A stretch of DNA of 64,000 nucleotides from Pseudopyrenochaeta lycopersici (taxonomy: Eukaryota; Ascomycota; Dothideomycetes; Pleosporales; Pseudopyrenochaetaceae), in the NCBI GenBank assembly GCA_003313425.1, contig NHZP01000058.1, positions 226,991-290,990 of the forward strand, in the 5' to 3' direction. The notes below the pieces were generated by a model that was given only the letters and a program-made list of their open reading frames with translations, was not told the DNA's origin and made no database searches. The first letter of the stretch is position 1; every line of letters starts with the position of its first letter. Both the position numbers and the translations under genes were made by a program. Below are positions 11,652-22,136 of the stretch, one piece after another.

Positions 11652-12665
11652 GATAAGTGCTCTTTTTAGAAGGGCTTAGGGCAAATATAAAAGTAAGTAT
11701 TTTATAATTTATAAGAGAAATAGAAGATAATAATGCTTTAAACCTATAGCTGTAGTAAGAAGGTAGTATAGATAGTGTAAGGTTTAATATAGCTAAATAA
11801 ACGTAGGTGTGTATAGAGGAGCCCTCTAGTTATAATAGAGCGCGATCCTAATACTCTAAACTATAGATACTCTACTAAAAGTTATATTAAGGCTTTAAAG
11901 AAAGGCCTCTTATAATTATAGCGCTGTTTACAGCTTTTTATATAAGATAACGCGCGCGTATATATAGCTGCAGCTACAAAGAGATTTCTAGCTAAGCACT
12001 ACATTAGTACTGTTAACTAGCCACCCTACTTACCTAATCTTAACCTAATTAAGCACCTCTAGTAGTATCTTAAAAAGCTTATATATAGATCTTATCCTTA
12101 GTATAATAATTATAGTTAAGCTATAGAGGAGTAGGATAGCTTTTACGCTGCATTAAAAAGTTGCTAGCGTCGCATACTAGCTAGCCTAATTCGGCGCCTT
12201 ATTATAAGCATGCCACGACGAATTAATGCATGCAAGAAAGCGCAAGGGTGGTAAACGAAATATTAAACCCGTGCGTAACTACTGCTTCAAAAAAAATTAA
12301 ATTATATTATATATTAGCTAAGATTCATAGTGTTGAAGTTTTGTGCCCATGTGCTAGTGAGGGTGGCTCGTGCGTGCGCGGCGAGAACTTTTAGAAGGGC
12401 ACTGTATATAAGTTATTATAATAGGCTACGCCCTTTAAGTAAGAGAGGCTTCGCTACTATCGCACGGGGAGCGAACTCCTTAATCTCCTCTACCCCCTTT
12501 TCTTATTAGCTTATATAAGTTAGTAGCTAGAAGAGCACGTTCCTCTTTACTTATATAAATATATATATATATCCTCTAAGGATACCTATAACCTCTTCTC
12601 TATCTTTCTCCTTCTGTAGTATAAGATAAATGCACACTCGTTAGCTAGGCCTCTTCGCCTATAAC

Positions 12666-12912
12666 AGTTATTATATAAAGCTTTATAGTTTTAAAGTACT
12701 TCAATTATATAATTATTTTACTATTATACTAAAATATATACTTTCTTACTATAGTATATAATATTATAAGCTTTTTATTATTATTTTAAAATTTTACTAG
12801 AAAATAGCTTATAGTTTTATATACTATAGTAAGAAAGTATATATTTTAGTATAATAGTAAAATAATTATATAATTGAAGTACTTTAAAACTATAAAGCTT
12901 TATATAATAACT
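12666..12912. repeat. Near-perfect palindrome (about 95-bp arms, 58-bp loop)
   Basis: The arm at 12666-12760 is the inverse complement of 12819-12912, with no mismatch that I could find over the stretch compared. It is extremely AT-rich. The right arm runs into the inner end of element C's right TIR. Confidence 0.85.
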
Positions 12913-13524
12913 TATATAGTAACTTTATTAATAATTTCTCTAAGTTTTAAAAAGTATTATTAAAAAGCTATATAACTTTATTATAATATACTTTTAATAC
13001 TATATAATTTAATATATTAACTTTATTAGCTATTATAATAAGTACTTAAAATTTTATAGTAATAGTACTTATAAATATTATATAATTAAGTATTTTAGCT
13101 TTTTTTAAGCTATAACTTTAAACTTATATAACTCTTTTAATACTAGCTTAAATTTATTAATTATTTTTTTAAATTATTACTAATACTTTAGAAATTTAAA
13201 TAACTAAATTTTTAGAAGTATATCTTATTTAGATAGGAAGATAGAAGGATTTAAGTGTTCTTAAAAACTGCGTGCATCAGGTGGGGACGTGCATTAGGTG
13301 GTGGAACACGTTAATTAGTAGCTATCCTTATAGACGAGAATTTAAAGCTACGCGCAGCTCTTAGGTATAAAAAATATAAAAAGTAGTAGCGTAGGCGATA
13401 TATTACTTATAGAGGAGCTCTGCAGGTTAAGCTAGGCCAGCTGCTTGCTGCAGAGGCTGATAGGGTGGTGGATGAGGGTAGTCCAGCTCAGCCTAAGCGA
13501 GTGCGCCAGCGCGCACCGCTAACG

Positions 13525-13566
13525 TGCAGCAACTGTCATATCCAAGGACATAATCGGACTTAGTGT
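13525..13566 (+). pseudogene. CCHC zinc-knuckle remnant of element A transposase
   Basis: Fourteen codons read C-S-N-C-H-I-Q-G-H-N-R-T-stop-C, a C-X2-C-X4-H-X4-C pattern with a TAG just before the last Cys. The upstream frame is open for about 35 codons and rich in Arg, Pro and Gln. The stop is most simply a mutated Gln or Trp codon. Confidence 0.6.
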
Positions 13567-13704
13567 GGACGAAGATAGACTAGCCTATCTCCTTATTAAA
13601 TTTATAATTTATTGTGCTGTTGTTAAGCAATTGAGCAAAAAGACGCGTTGACTTTGGTGGGGCTGGCCGCTGACTGGTTTTGGCCACTGACTGGTGGAAT
13701 ACGT

Positions 13705-14238
13705 TAATCTATCACCACAATGACAATAGTACGAGGTTTCTGCAACGCTGCAACTCAAGGTCCGCAAGACCTTTCGTGTAAGTAGAGAAAGTGTTTTCCA
13801 TTTTGGTGTATTGGCTATCATGGCTATTGTACGCTAAAATGTGATAGCTATGCTTAGATATGAATATCTATGATGGGTTTGTCGAGGTAGCGTAGCTAGT
13901 CTCATGCCTTTCGACTCAGTATGAGTCAGTAAGACTGCAATTGAATAGAGTAGGCATCCATTTGGGCCGGTGAGTGAGTCATCTAACAGAAGTTTGGCTG
14001 TGCTTATTAGCAGTAGTCAAGGCTCAAGTCTATGATAAGACGAACATCATTCCATGCCCTCAATTCCATAGTCTCATTACTGCAATCCTGTGCAACTGCA
14101 CGACCTCAATCAGCGCTCAATCTATTCTATGAGCCAAATTCCGAAATAGGAGTAGTGTACCGCTCACGCACTATCGAATCGTTTCCATATTGAGTTCTTT
14201 TTTCACCAAATTTCGTTTCGCGCGCCACACTAGCAAGG
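13705..14238. other. Intergenic / promoter side of the ABC transporter
   Basis: About 530 bp of balanced composition. A 16-bp inverted repeat (TAGATAT-GA-ATATCTA) lies at about 13856-13871. I see no strong core-promoter signal. Short minus-strand frames here are not supported. Confidence 0.5.
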
Positions 14239-16251
14239 ATGAAACCAGCATGGGTGGAAAACGAGCCCCTTCTGCATGACCACGTCATCAACATCGAGTA
14301 TGGCACACAATCAGAAGATGAAGGACTTTATTCCAACAGTAGCACGACCAAACAGGATGACCTTGACACTGATTCTGAAACTGACGATGACGAGGCCTCG
14401 CTCAAGAGGCGCCGCGCTCAAAGATTGCGCGAGACGGGCGGCTGGTGGGGCTATCTGAAAGATTTCAGTGTCTTCACACCATACCTCATACCACGCAAAG
14501 ATCTGAAAGTTCAGTCATGTATCGTTATCTGTCTAGTTTCACTTGCCGGCCAAAGATTACTCAACATTCTGATCCCACATTTATTGGGCGTCATCGCAGA
14601 TAACCTTTATAGCTGGAACCCACCGTATCAGGATCTTGTCGTCTGGCTTGCGCTCAACATTCTTAATGGAAGTTCTGGGCTTGGTATGATTGTGGAGCTT
14701 GTCAAGATCCCTATTAAACAGTTTTCAGAGCGTCAGATTACAAATGCCGCTTTCGCTCACGTTTTGAATTTATCGATGGATTTCCACTCAGAGAAAGACT
14801 CGGCGGAGATCATGAAAGCACTTGAACAAGGCAATGCGTTGACGACTCTCCTCGAAACTGCTGTAACCGAAACCCTACCAACGCTTGTAGACTTAACAAT
14901 CGCTCTTGGTGTGCTCTACTGGAAGTTCGATATCTACGAAGCAATGATCATGATGATCGCATTCATTTCTTTTATTACTCTAGAAATAGGAACGTCTCGT
15001 TGGAAAATCGAACCGCGGCGGCAATTTACAAAAGCCGAGAGACAAGAGGCGAGAGCCATGCATCAAGCCATCCAGGGTTGGACAACCATCTCTCACTTTA
15101 ACATGTTCGGCTTCGAGCGGCAGAATTTTCGTAAGACTGTGGAAGCAAAACTGGCTGCTGATAGAAAATGGTGTGTACGGGATACCTGCATCCAGGGAGG
15201 AGTAGAGCTACTTGAGCCTTTGACCTTTTTCGTGCTCGCTGGTATGGTCATATCCGGGGTTGCGCGAGGACGATACCAGACCGGCGATTTCGTTTTTCTC
15301 ATCGAATACTGGGGTTATCTTATATGGCCTTTGAAATTCCTGTCACATGAGTACCGCCAAATCATGTCGAACCTGATCGATGCCGAGCGCCTTCTCGCAT
15401 TATTACAAACAAAGCCGACAGTAATTGATAGAGAAAAAGCGTATGAAATCGGCCCTGTCAAGGGATTTGTTGTCTTTGAAAACGTCATGTTCGCCTACAA
15501 TGATCGAAAGTCGACCATTAATGATATCAGCCTATCAGCTGGACCTGGAGAGACGATCGCATTTGTAGGTACGACGGGCGCAGGTAAGTCTACCATCACA
15601 AAACTCTTACTTCGTTTTTACGATATTACTGGTGGACGGATTTCCATCGATAATCATGATATCCGAAATGTCACGCTGGATTCACTTCGCAGTATTATTG
15701 GTGTGGTGCCTCAGGATCCTCTGCTGTTCAATGGAACCATCATGGAAAATTTGCGTTACGCAAAACCAACCGCTACAGACGAGGAAATAGTAGCAGCATG
15801 TCGGACTGCAGCGATCCACCACCAGATTCTCAGTTTCGCGGATGGCTATGAAACTAGGGTTGGCGAACAGGGGATCAAACTCTCAGGTGGTGAGGTGCAG
15901 AGACTTGCTGTCGCTCGTGTAATTCTTAAAGACCCCCCCATTCTCATATTGGATGAAGCGACGAGTGCTATTGATATGGATACGGAGTCCAAGATTCAGA
16001 AAGCGCTAGACACATTCAAGGTGAATCGAAATCGCACTACCTTCGTGATTGCGCATAGGCTTTCTACAATCATCGGCGCGGATCAGATTTTTGTGCTTGA
16101 TGATGGAAAAGTTCTAGAACATGGTACACATCAAGAGTTACTTTGCAAAAATGGAAGATACAGGCGTCTGTGGAGTAAGCAGACCGGCTTCACGCGTTCT
16201 GCAGGCGAGTGGGAAGTAGACCCGCCGTATAAAAGTTCTACGAAGAGATAA
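14239..16251 (+). CDS. Half-size ABC transporter, HMT1/ABCB6-like (heavy-metal tolerance group)
   Basis: Intronless, 670 aa. An acidic Ser/Asp/Glu-rich N-terminus (about 24-55) with a basic patch precedes an ABC transmembrane domain of about six helices (about 90-350). One nucleotide-binding domain follows: Walker A G-T-T-G-A-G-K-S-T at 444-452, Q-loop V-P-Q-D-P, signature L-S-G-G-E-V-Q at 548-554, Walker B I-L-I-L-D-E near 570, and H-loop A-H-R-L-S-T at 605. All ATPase motifs are intact. The segment before the first helix (Y-L-I-P-R-K-D-L-K-V-Q) resembles the start of the TMD in yeast HMT1 and animal ABCB6. Those proteins are longer because of an extra N-terminal membrane block, absent here. 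Vacuolar or mitochondrial metal/thiol export is the family role; the substrate here is inferred only. The ATG was chosen as the first in frame, with AAGG just upstream. Confidence 0.93.
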   Translation: MKPAWVENEPLLHDHVINIEYGTQSEDEGLYSNSSTTKQDDLDTDSETDDDEASLKRRRAQRLRETGGWWGYLKDFSVFTPYLIPRKDLKVQSCIVICLVSLAGQRLLNILIPHLLGVIADNLYSWNPPYQDLVVWLALNILNGSSGLGMIVELVKIPIKQFSERQITNAAFAHVLNLSMDFHSEKDSAEIMKALEQGNALTTLLETAVTETLPTLVDLTIALGVLYWKFDIYEAMIMMIAFISFITLEIGTSRWKIEPRRQFTKAERQEARAMHQAIQGWTTISHFNMFGFERQNFRKTVEAKLAADRKWCVRDTCIQGGVELLEPLTFFVLAGMVISGVARGRYQTGDFVFLIEYWGYLIWPLKFLSHEYRQIMSNLIDAERLLALLQTKPTVIDREKAYEIGPVKGFVVFENVMFAYNDRKSTINDISLSAGPGETIAFVGTTGAGKSTITKLLLRFYDITGGRISIDNHDIRNVTLDSLRSIIGVVPQDPLLFNGTIMENLRYAKPTATDEEIVAACRTAAIHHQILSFADGYETRVGEQGIKLSGGEVQRLAVARVILKDPPILILDEATSAIDMDTESKIQKALDTFKVNRNRTTFVIAHRLSTIIGADQIFVLDDGKVLEHGTHQELLCKNGRYRRLWSKQTGFTRSAGEWEVDPPYKSSTKR

Positions 16252-17620
16252 CTATTTTTCGTTTGCTCTGTCTATAATTACTCCACCAAAAGGTGCATGC
16301 GATTAAGTTAGAATGCAATCTCAGGTTTGGTTGGTCATTTGAAGAACTGTTATTCCCTTACTGCATAGAATAACGCGTTGGCGTATGTAAAGCTCGGGCT
16401 TCGAACAGAAGCTATAGGTAAGAGAGCTCTGATTTTAAAGCTTTAATATTCATTGCTTCTAAATAGCACCATGAAATTTATAACGCCCTGATTCCATACT
16501 AGGATTGTTACCGAACTTATAGCGTTTGTAGCGGAAGAACTCGTATTTGGTTGTTAGGGTTCCCAACAATATCTGGTCAGCGTGAAACAGGTGCACCATG
16601 CCATGCCACGAACAAAGGGCTGAGCAACCCAGTACAATTCTTTACGGAGCGCTACTCCCAGGTATTATTAATTAATGTTACTCCAAAATACTTCAAGGTT
16701 TGCGCAAATGCCAGATAAGACGCGCTTTGGCCCACTCGTGGATTATTTCGCCGATGAACATAATACGTCGCAGAAGTCTGGCCTGCCACCGTAACTCTTT
16801 TATGCGCCGATACGACTACATTGTGAAACGAAAAAAGATTGAGTTTTCATGATTCTGTCAACTCCGTGCTCCTGCTCTGCCTACGCAGTGCCTTGTCTAT
16901 CTGCAGCTCTAGCAGTGATCTGGTGTCCGCCCACCTCTTTTCGATATTCACTTCCTCTATTTCCTACAAATGAATCGCCGAACAGCCAGCGTTGACCACC
17001 AAAATCGCTCTGGCAGTCGATTCTCACGACCACCATGCAATACAAATGCTTATGAATAATATACAGTGAATAGGCTCCTCCCAAAAGCGAACAAGAGAGA
17101 ACAGCATATCCAGACTGAACTTCTCTATGCTATGTAGGTTTTCTCAAGTATAATACGAGTTTTAAATATCATATAGATTTCCGTACTCTCAGTTTATTAA
17201 CGTATATAGCGAGCGAGCAGCACATGCAAACGAACGGTGGTCCACACCAACTTTGCATTTATTTTAGTCTAAATTTGATCGTGATTAAGAGCTAAGATTA
17301 CGATAGTGACATTAGCTATAGATGAACATTTCCGAGCTTAAACAGATGGTGCTATACTTGATAGAAGTTTACGCATTGTCAAAATTTGGTGGGGTGCGCC
17401 ACTCGCTTGCCATGCCATGTTACGTTATTTGATTACTGATTGATTGGACGTGTCTAAGAAGTATTCAGTTTGGCCCTAGTGAATAATAATGTCAGTGACA
17501 GCAGGTATGACGAGGGCAGATGGAAAGGGGGGATTGTGTTTGGTAGATGTTTCGCGCTTACGAGATGTGGACTACTGTCACACCCGACACCGACTTTGAC
17601 AAATCTTCAATCATACGTTA
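16252..17620. other. Long intergenic region
   Basis: About 1.37 kb with no convincing gene on either strand. A short stretch at 17391-17435 (GGGGTGCGCCACTCGCTTGC followed by ACGTTA) vaguely resembles the TIR of element B and may be a transposon relic. The region separates the 3' ends of the ABC gene and the rhodopsin-domain gene. Confidence 0.5.
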
Positions 17621-19002
17621 TTAATTATGGCTAATACGCGACTGCTCAATGGTATGGAGTCGGCCTTTGCCCCCATTATCGCTTGTTTCAACCCTCCACC
17701 CACTGCTGATGTCCTTTTGTGCAGCCTCCAAATCCCTCATTTCAAAAGCACTAGTGATAAACTCAGTATTGTCGTATACACTGCCATTAGTGATGCCCTC
17801 CTGACTCTCAGTCCGCCTAATGCTCCCTCCTTCAGAACGAACTTTCGACTGAAATCGTGCGCCCAATATGTTACTTTTCGTACCAGAAAAGGTATCCTGG
17901 AGTTTTGACTGGGTGGCGCGCTGCCCCGTTCCGTATGACGAGTGGCTCCAATTCTTCAGTTTAAAAACCTTTTGAACGAGTGGGTAGGTCAGAGGTAAAT
18001 TCGCGCAGAGGATGGCGGTAAATGATTCTCGGAGGTACCAGATGGTCCACTCAACGCCGAATGGATGCCTGAAAGAATAGTACTTATTGAGAACTGCTGC
18101 AACGATCTCCAGAGGGTTAGTGCAGGTGATAATAAAGATTTTACAGGCTTACTGTGAATGTGCCAATGAGGAATATCCCCATTAAAATCGCTTTATTCTT
18201 CTTCGGGAGCTTCACCTTAAAGAGCAAAGGCATGGGTATGCAGATGATGATCACATCCGAAGAAATGTTGAAGACGGCATTGGTAATCAAGTGATTCGTC
18301 GCTGCAGAGCATTGTGCTAATGATGTGTCAATGCTGTTTTCGTTGGGGGGATGATTGTTGCTGACTACTATTAGGAGGAACAGCCCAATACTGGCTAAAC
18401 GGTCGACACCAGGCTCCAAGGTACAGAATCTCCATCACAACCTATCTTTTGCATTAGAAAGTGAAATCACGAAAAAGAGAGGGTCATACAAATCCAAAAG
18501 CTACATAAATGGCCGCGCATTTGACAATCTTGTGTTGAGGTAGTAGAACTCTGGACAAGCGATCAGTCACAGTCGAGAATGCGTTGGTGGTGGCACATAC
18601 GTCATCCGACTATACATTAAGAGAAGGCAGCTCTTAATTAGCCAGACCGTTACAATTTGCATCTGCTCCACGACTAGAACAAGTTTAGAACCGTATACGC
18701 GCAAATCAATCTCTTCCTGGGAGAACTTTGAGACGTCTTCACCAGGGGCGATGAGATTGCTACTGGTGTGGACAATAATATGCATGACAGACATGACGAC
18801 GGTATCGGTGGCCTAGAGGATCTGTAAGAGCGATACCCATGGCTTTTTTGGTAGCACTCACCATAGCTAGGACGACCAAATAATCGTCCACTTGAAGATT
18901 CCTCCATGCGCCACAATGGAGCCGCCTCGATATAAGTCGGGTGCCGAGAACGATCCAACAAAGTGCATACCAAATAGCAGACTCTGGCTCGAGTATCGAC
19001 AT
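17621..19002 (-). CDS. Fungal rhodopsin-domain integral membrane protein (378 aa, six exons)
   Basis: Exons on the minus strand are 19002-18862, 18812-18601, 18550-18490, 18441-18369, 18316-18153 and 18106-17621. All five introns (46-52 nt) start with GT and end with AG, and the phases agree, giving 1137 nt. The N-terminus reads W-Y-A-L-C-W-I-V-L-G-T-R, then V-D-D-Y-L-V-V-L-A-M; later come M-E-I-L-Y-L-G-A-W-C-R-P-F, C-S-A-A-T-N-H, T-N-A-V-F-N-I-S-S-D and L-P-K-K-N-K-A-I-L. These are landmarks of the fungal rhodopsin domain (PF20684/PTH11-like group), a seven-helix plasma-membrane fold. The last 120 or so residues form a soluble Ser/Lys/Glu-rich tail. Function in the family is mostly unknown; some members sense surfaces or nutrients. 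No lesion is seen. Confidence 0.87.
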
Positions 19003-20840
19003 CTGTGAATCTGAACCCAGATAGGTAAAAGTGGATTGAGTAGATGGTCTGTATGAACCGATTTATAAGGAATAGGTCGCGTAAGTGAAACTCTGCACTT
19101 TGAATATTCCACCAAAATGCCGGGACAAGGGATCAAGAATAAAAAGGTTGCTTTGCCCCGGATACGACCTGGGGTCCACGTGTGGTCGGCGGACTAACGA
19201 ATTTTGGTGGTAGCTTAGTTCATAGGCTCGGTTAGGCAACTGTTCATGGTATATACCGGCGAATTTGCAATTTCGGGAGACCGTGCATGTGAAAAGGTTC
19301 CATGACTCGTACAGGCCTTTTCCTCGCCCTTGCGCACGTCAAATAAGTTTGGTCACGATGGTGCACCAGTCTGAAGAGAACAGAGCAACCGTTAGGGTGA
19401 TGGGCAGCAACAATGCTAACGATAACCTTTCATTCTTGAGTTCGGCATAACTAACGGCCGTGTCTGCTCTGACAGTTCTGAGACTCAAACTACCGTGCAA
19501 TGAGTTAGCGTGCATGACTCTTGTAGCACGCCTTTCCCAGGTTCTTGCCTCCTTCCACATTTTTAAAACCAGCGTAGACCCAAGACTCAAGCGATCAAGA
19601 CAGAGGCCGGAGCGCGTTGGTTAGTATCATGCACCATGAGCGAGCGGTATGCCGCTAGTTCAGGGGTACTCTCTTGCATGACCGGGGGTATCCAGTCCCC
19701 CGCTCATGCTGTTACCCCGCATAGCCCTGAGAACGCTTGGTAGTTGTTGGGATCTCAGATCCCCGATGTCTGACCTTTTGCTTAGCACCACAGGTCAACC
19801 AGTCAGGATGCCGAAGGGGCCTCTAACACACAACTGTGCCGCGATCACGTGACCGCTCGACATACCAAGGCCACGATCTCGTATGCATGTGGCGAGCCTG
19901 ACGAGCGTCTGATGTATATGATCTTAAGGTAGGTTAGTTATGCTGATACTCAAATTCAACACTCTCGTAACTTACGTATTTACCTTCTTGTAAGAGCTTA
20001 GTTACACACAAATACCCTCAAGAAAGCCACGATCTATTCAATAACTTAAGCTGATACTCCTTTGCCCTATTTATCCTTAAAATCCAACAGGGCTTGGAAC
20101 GGACTCTAATACCGGTATCAATATGGCAGCGCTAACTAAACTAGGCCAGAGTATTCTAGGTACTAGCGCTCAGACACCCTTATTTGTCTGAAATTGTGAC
20201 ATCCACTCTACAGGGCTGGAAAAAGCCCTGAGTTCAAAATGCTGCCAGACATGACGTTCCTTTGTCGAATCTACAGGTAGGGGCTGTGCTCCTTTCTGCG
20301 AGTCTCTACACAAATGCATACCCTTTCCCTTGTGACCGCTTATGACGTCAGCGGCCTCGTCTGACCATATTGGGGGAATGGCATTATCGCTCGTTAATGA
20401 TCCACCAGAACTGTTCGTGCTGCGTAGTAGTTCACCTTGCAAACCCCCTTTCTCACCTTCGTGGATATTCAAAGGCTTAGCAACCTCATCTGGCCGTATC
20501 AGGAGAGAAGTACCATTATTCGACACCGACAATCCTAAACTGATATCGCAGTGTGGAAAATTCTCAGCATCATAGCCCAGGCTCGAAAACGTCCCTAGTT
20601 AGCCTAGCACTTATGGGGAATAGATCACGCACTTACAGATTGGGATGCCTGAGACGGACTCGTAAGATCACTTTGCATCACAGCTATGGACGATGACGGC
20701 AACAAAGCTTTTGTTTCTCCGCCTTTACGATGAATAGTGAGGCATTGTTTGATTATTAAGGGTTGATGTGCCTTGATTCCGTTACTCGTAGTTTCAATCG
20801 AGTGGATGTAGACGGTTTCGTTGCGCAAACAACCCGTTAG
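19003..20840. other. Intergenic, about 1.8 kb
   Basis: No supported gene. There is a strong hairpin at 19676-19709. Minus-strand open stretches at 20170-20532 and 20625-20828 could be downstream exons of the HET gene, but I could not join them with consistent splice phases. Confidence 0.5.
19676..19709. repeat. Hairpin, 13-bp stem
   Basis: GCATGACCGGGGG pairs with CCCCCGCTCATGC (one mismatch) around an 8-nt loop. A smaller hairpin (AGCGG-TATG-CCGCT) lies 20 bp upstream. Confidence 0.6.
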
Positions 20841-21668
20841 TCATGTAGCCTCGTGAGGATGTGAGGATACTAACGTGTTCACTGTCCTATTCACGCCTCT
20901 GCCCGCTGTAGAGTATTCGTTTTGGCTGCCAGCCAAATTCTTATCAAGCTTGTTTCGAAGTCGCACAAATGCATTTCTTCCTTCACCATAGATCAACGGC
21001 ATGTACACACCGAAAATTCCAAGCAGACAATACGCCTCGTCTTCCTCCTCTGTTGTAGTGCGCTTTGACGCCCATTCTAGTCGAACAGGAACGCTGAATT
21101 GGAATAAAGACTTCCCACGCAGTGCCTGAACGGAGATTCCTGTAATCTCATATATAGTCTGCTCCAAAGACCTCTTGTCACCTATACGCCTGCTCTCTTT
21201 GGCGAAAAACTCGACTGATGCAGGTGCAAGAAGCTCTTGAAGCGTCCAACCTCGAGTGAACCATCTACTCCTTCGAAATGTGACTTCCCACGTAGTTCTA
21301 TACGTTTGAGGGTCCTTGATGTATTCAGGTATTGAGACGTCTGAGAGGTACACGTAGCATTTGGTTGCGTTTTGATACCATCGAAACATGGAAGTAATAG
21401 CCGTTGTGAGCTCTGTACTGTTTGATTTATCAATGCAACACGTGTCCACCCAGAAGTATTTCAGGCCATCTTTGGCTGCTTGGTCCCCGCAGAATTGGAT
21501 TTTCGCATATCCGGGCTTCTCTTTTCCTACGCCTTGCATTAAATCTTGAAAAGTGTATTCGTCCCCATATTTCCATGTATGCGAAAGTATAGCATACTGA
21601 GGGACCTCATCGTTTCGAAATGTGATTAAGAGAAAGCTGCCGGTTGAGTTGAGCTCCAACAAACGCAT
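20841..21668 (-). CDS. HET-domain protein (heterokaryon incompatibility), 275 aa
   Basis: I chose the ATG at 21668, which gives the usual M-R-L-L-E-L opening. HET blocks follow in order: Y-A-I-L-S-H-T-W (25-32), Y-F-W-V-D-T-C-C-I-D-K (71-81), S-M-F-R-W-Y-Q (93-99), F-T-R-G-W-T-L-Q-E-L-L-A-P (137-149), and E-A-Y-C-L-L-G-I-F-G with I-Y-G-E-G (211-230). All HET motifs are intact. Many relatives with this opening (HET-E/HET-D type) continue into NACHT and repeat domains; this one stops shortly after HET at a TGA. The frame stays open for about 70 more codons after that stop, so a recent truncation is possible. The family role is triggering cell death on non-self contact. Confidence 0.85.
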   Translation of the reverse strand: MRLLELNSTGSFLLITFRNDEVPQYAILSHTWKYGDEYTFQDLMQGVGKEKPGYAKIQFCGDQAAKDGLKYFWVDTCCIDKSNSTELTTAITSMFRWYQNATKCYVYLSDVSIPEYIKDPQTYRTTWEVTFRRSRWFTRGWTLQELLAPASVEFFAKESRRIGDKRSLEQTIYEITGISVQALRGKSLFQFSVPVRLEWASKRTTTEEEDEAYCLLGIFGVYMPLIYGEGRNAFVRLRNKLDKNLAGSQNEYSTAGRGVNRTVNTLVSSHPHEAT

Positions 21669-22136
21669 GTCTAGGCGCCGGTCCTCGTAGATGTCCACAA
21701 AAGCCTAAAAACACCAAAGCAAATATGCGCTCATAGTAAGCGGCGCTGAAGGGTGGGTGCTTGAGAGATAGTGCTGTTAGAGGCAGTGCGATCGACAGCC
21801 GTGGAGAGGGACCTACACTCAGCCGATGCATCACGTGAGTTAAGTTCGATTGGTCAACCGGGTTAATTACCACTAGAACCATATCGACTCCAACCTCAAA
21901 TAAATGCATACTCTGCAAGTCTCCGGATCGAGCAAAGGTCCTCCGGTCAACTTTGCCGTCAAGAAGCGCGAGACTCCCTCATACGCAAGATCAGACCTCT
22001 CTTCCACACTATGCCTAAAGCCACCTTTAACCATCATCACCACTAGAAATTTCGCTAGAATCACTGTCCTAAGCCGATCCCGACTCGAGATGCAACGACA
22101 GAATCTTCATTTAAAGACGTTTACCGTACACTTACA

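Larger units (their letters stand above)
4013..12404 (+). mobile_element. Tc1/mariner element D, interrupted by gypsy-1
   Basis: The TIR starts CAGTGCCCTTCCAAAAGTTC at 4013 and its inverse ends GAAGGGCACTG at 12404 (about 29 bp), flanked by TA at 4011-4012 and 12405-12406. Removing D restores a continuous match between the two TIRs of element C, which confirms the boundaries. The plus strand has a degraded Tc1-type transposase: a helix-turn-helix-like N-terminal part near 4190-4560, then, after the retroelement, a DDE part near 11657-12245. Its end contains D-N-A-R-A-Y, then N-W-P-P-Y-L-P-N-L-N-L-I, corresponding to the DNAP and WPPYSPDLNPIEH boxes. Asp/Pro changes and stops fit RIP. Confidence 0.85.
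3618..13311. mobile_element. TIR element C (non-autonomous, very long TIRs, about 1.3 kb without its insertion)
   Basis: The ends are ACGTGTTCCACCACCTAATG at 3618 and its inverse ending at 13311, with TA at 3616-3617 and 13312-13313. The inverted repeat is not short: 3618-4012 plus 12407-12418 matches the inverse of about 12900-13311, giving TIRs near 410 bp. The core (about 12419-12900) holds no reading frame but contains a long palindrome. Element D is inserted in the left TIR. The structure suggests a foldback or MITE-like relative of elements A and B, which share the terminal ACGTGT motif. Confidence 0.82.
1457..13704 (+). mobile_element. Outer TIR element A (pogo/Fot1-like, about 1.15 kb when emptied of nested insertions)
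   Basis: Terminal inverted repeats of about 60 bp match between 1457 and about 1515 (starts ACGTGTTTCACCAGTCAGTG) and, inverted, about 13645-13704. The few differences are mostly transitions. Both ends are flanked by TA (1455-1456 and 13705-13706), the target duplication of the Tc1/mariner/pogo superfamily. Own sequence remains only at 1457-2216 and 13312-13704; the rest is elements B, C, D and gypsy-1. Near the right end the plus strand encodes a CCHC knuckle, as in the C-termini of some fungal pogo transposases. No intact transposase survives. Confidence 0.8.

Noticed and set aside
1457..13704. AT-rich blocks as a centromere
   Set aside because: The AT richness is fully explained by RIPped transposons with definable ends, and gene islands lie directly beside them.
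13609..13821. Minus-strand 70-codon frame
   Set aside because: It spans the TIR and the TA of element A and has no family similarity; chance frame.
18300..18380. Frameshift in the rhodopsin-domain gene
   Set aside because: The apparent frame change is explained by a 52-nt GT-AG intron (18317-18368) that restores both frame and family sequence.
20170..20828. Downstream exons of the HET gene
   Set aside because: Open stretches exist, but the best GTAAGT donor and CTAG acceptor give inconsistent phases, so no join could be supported.
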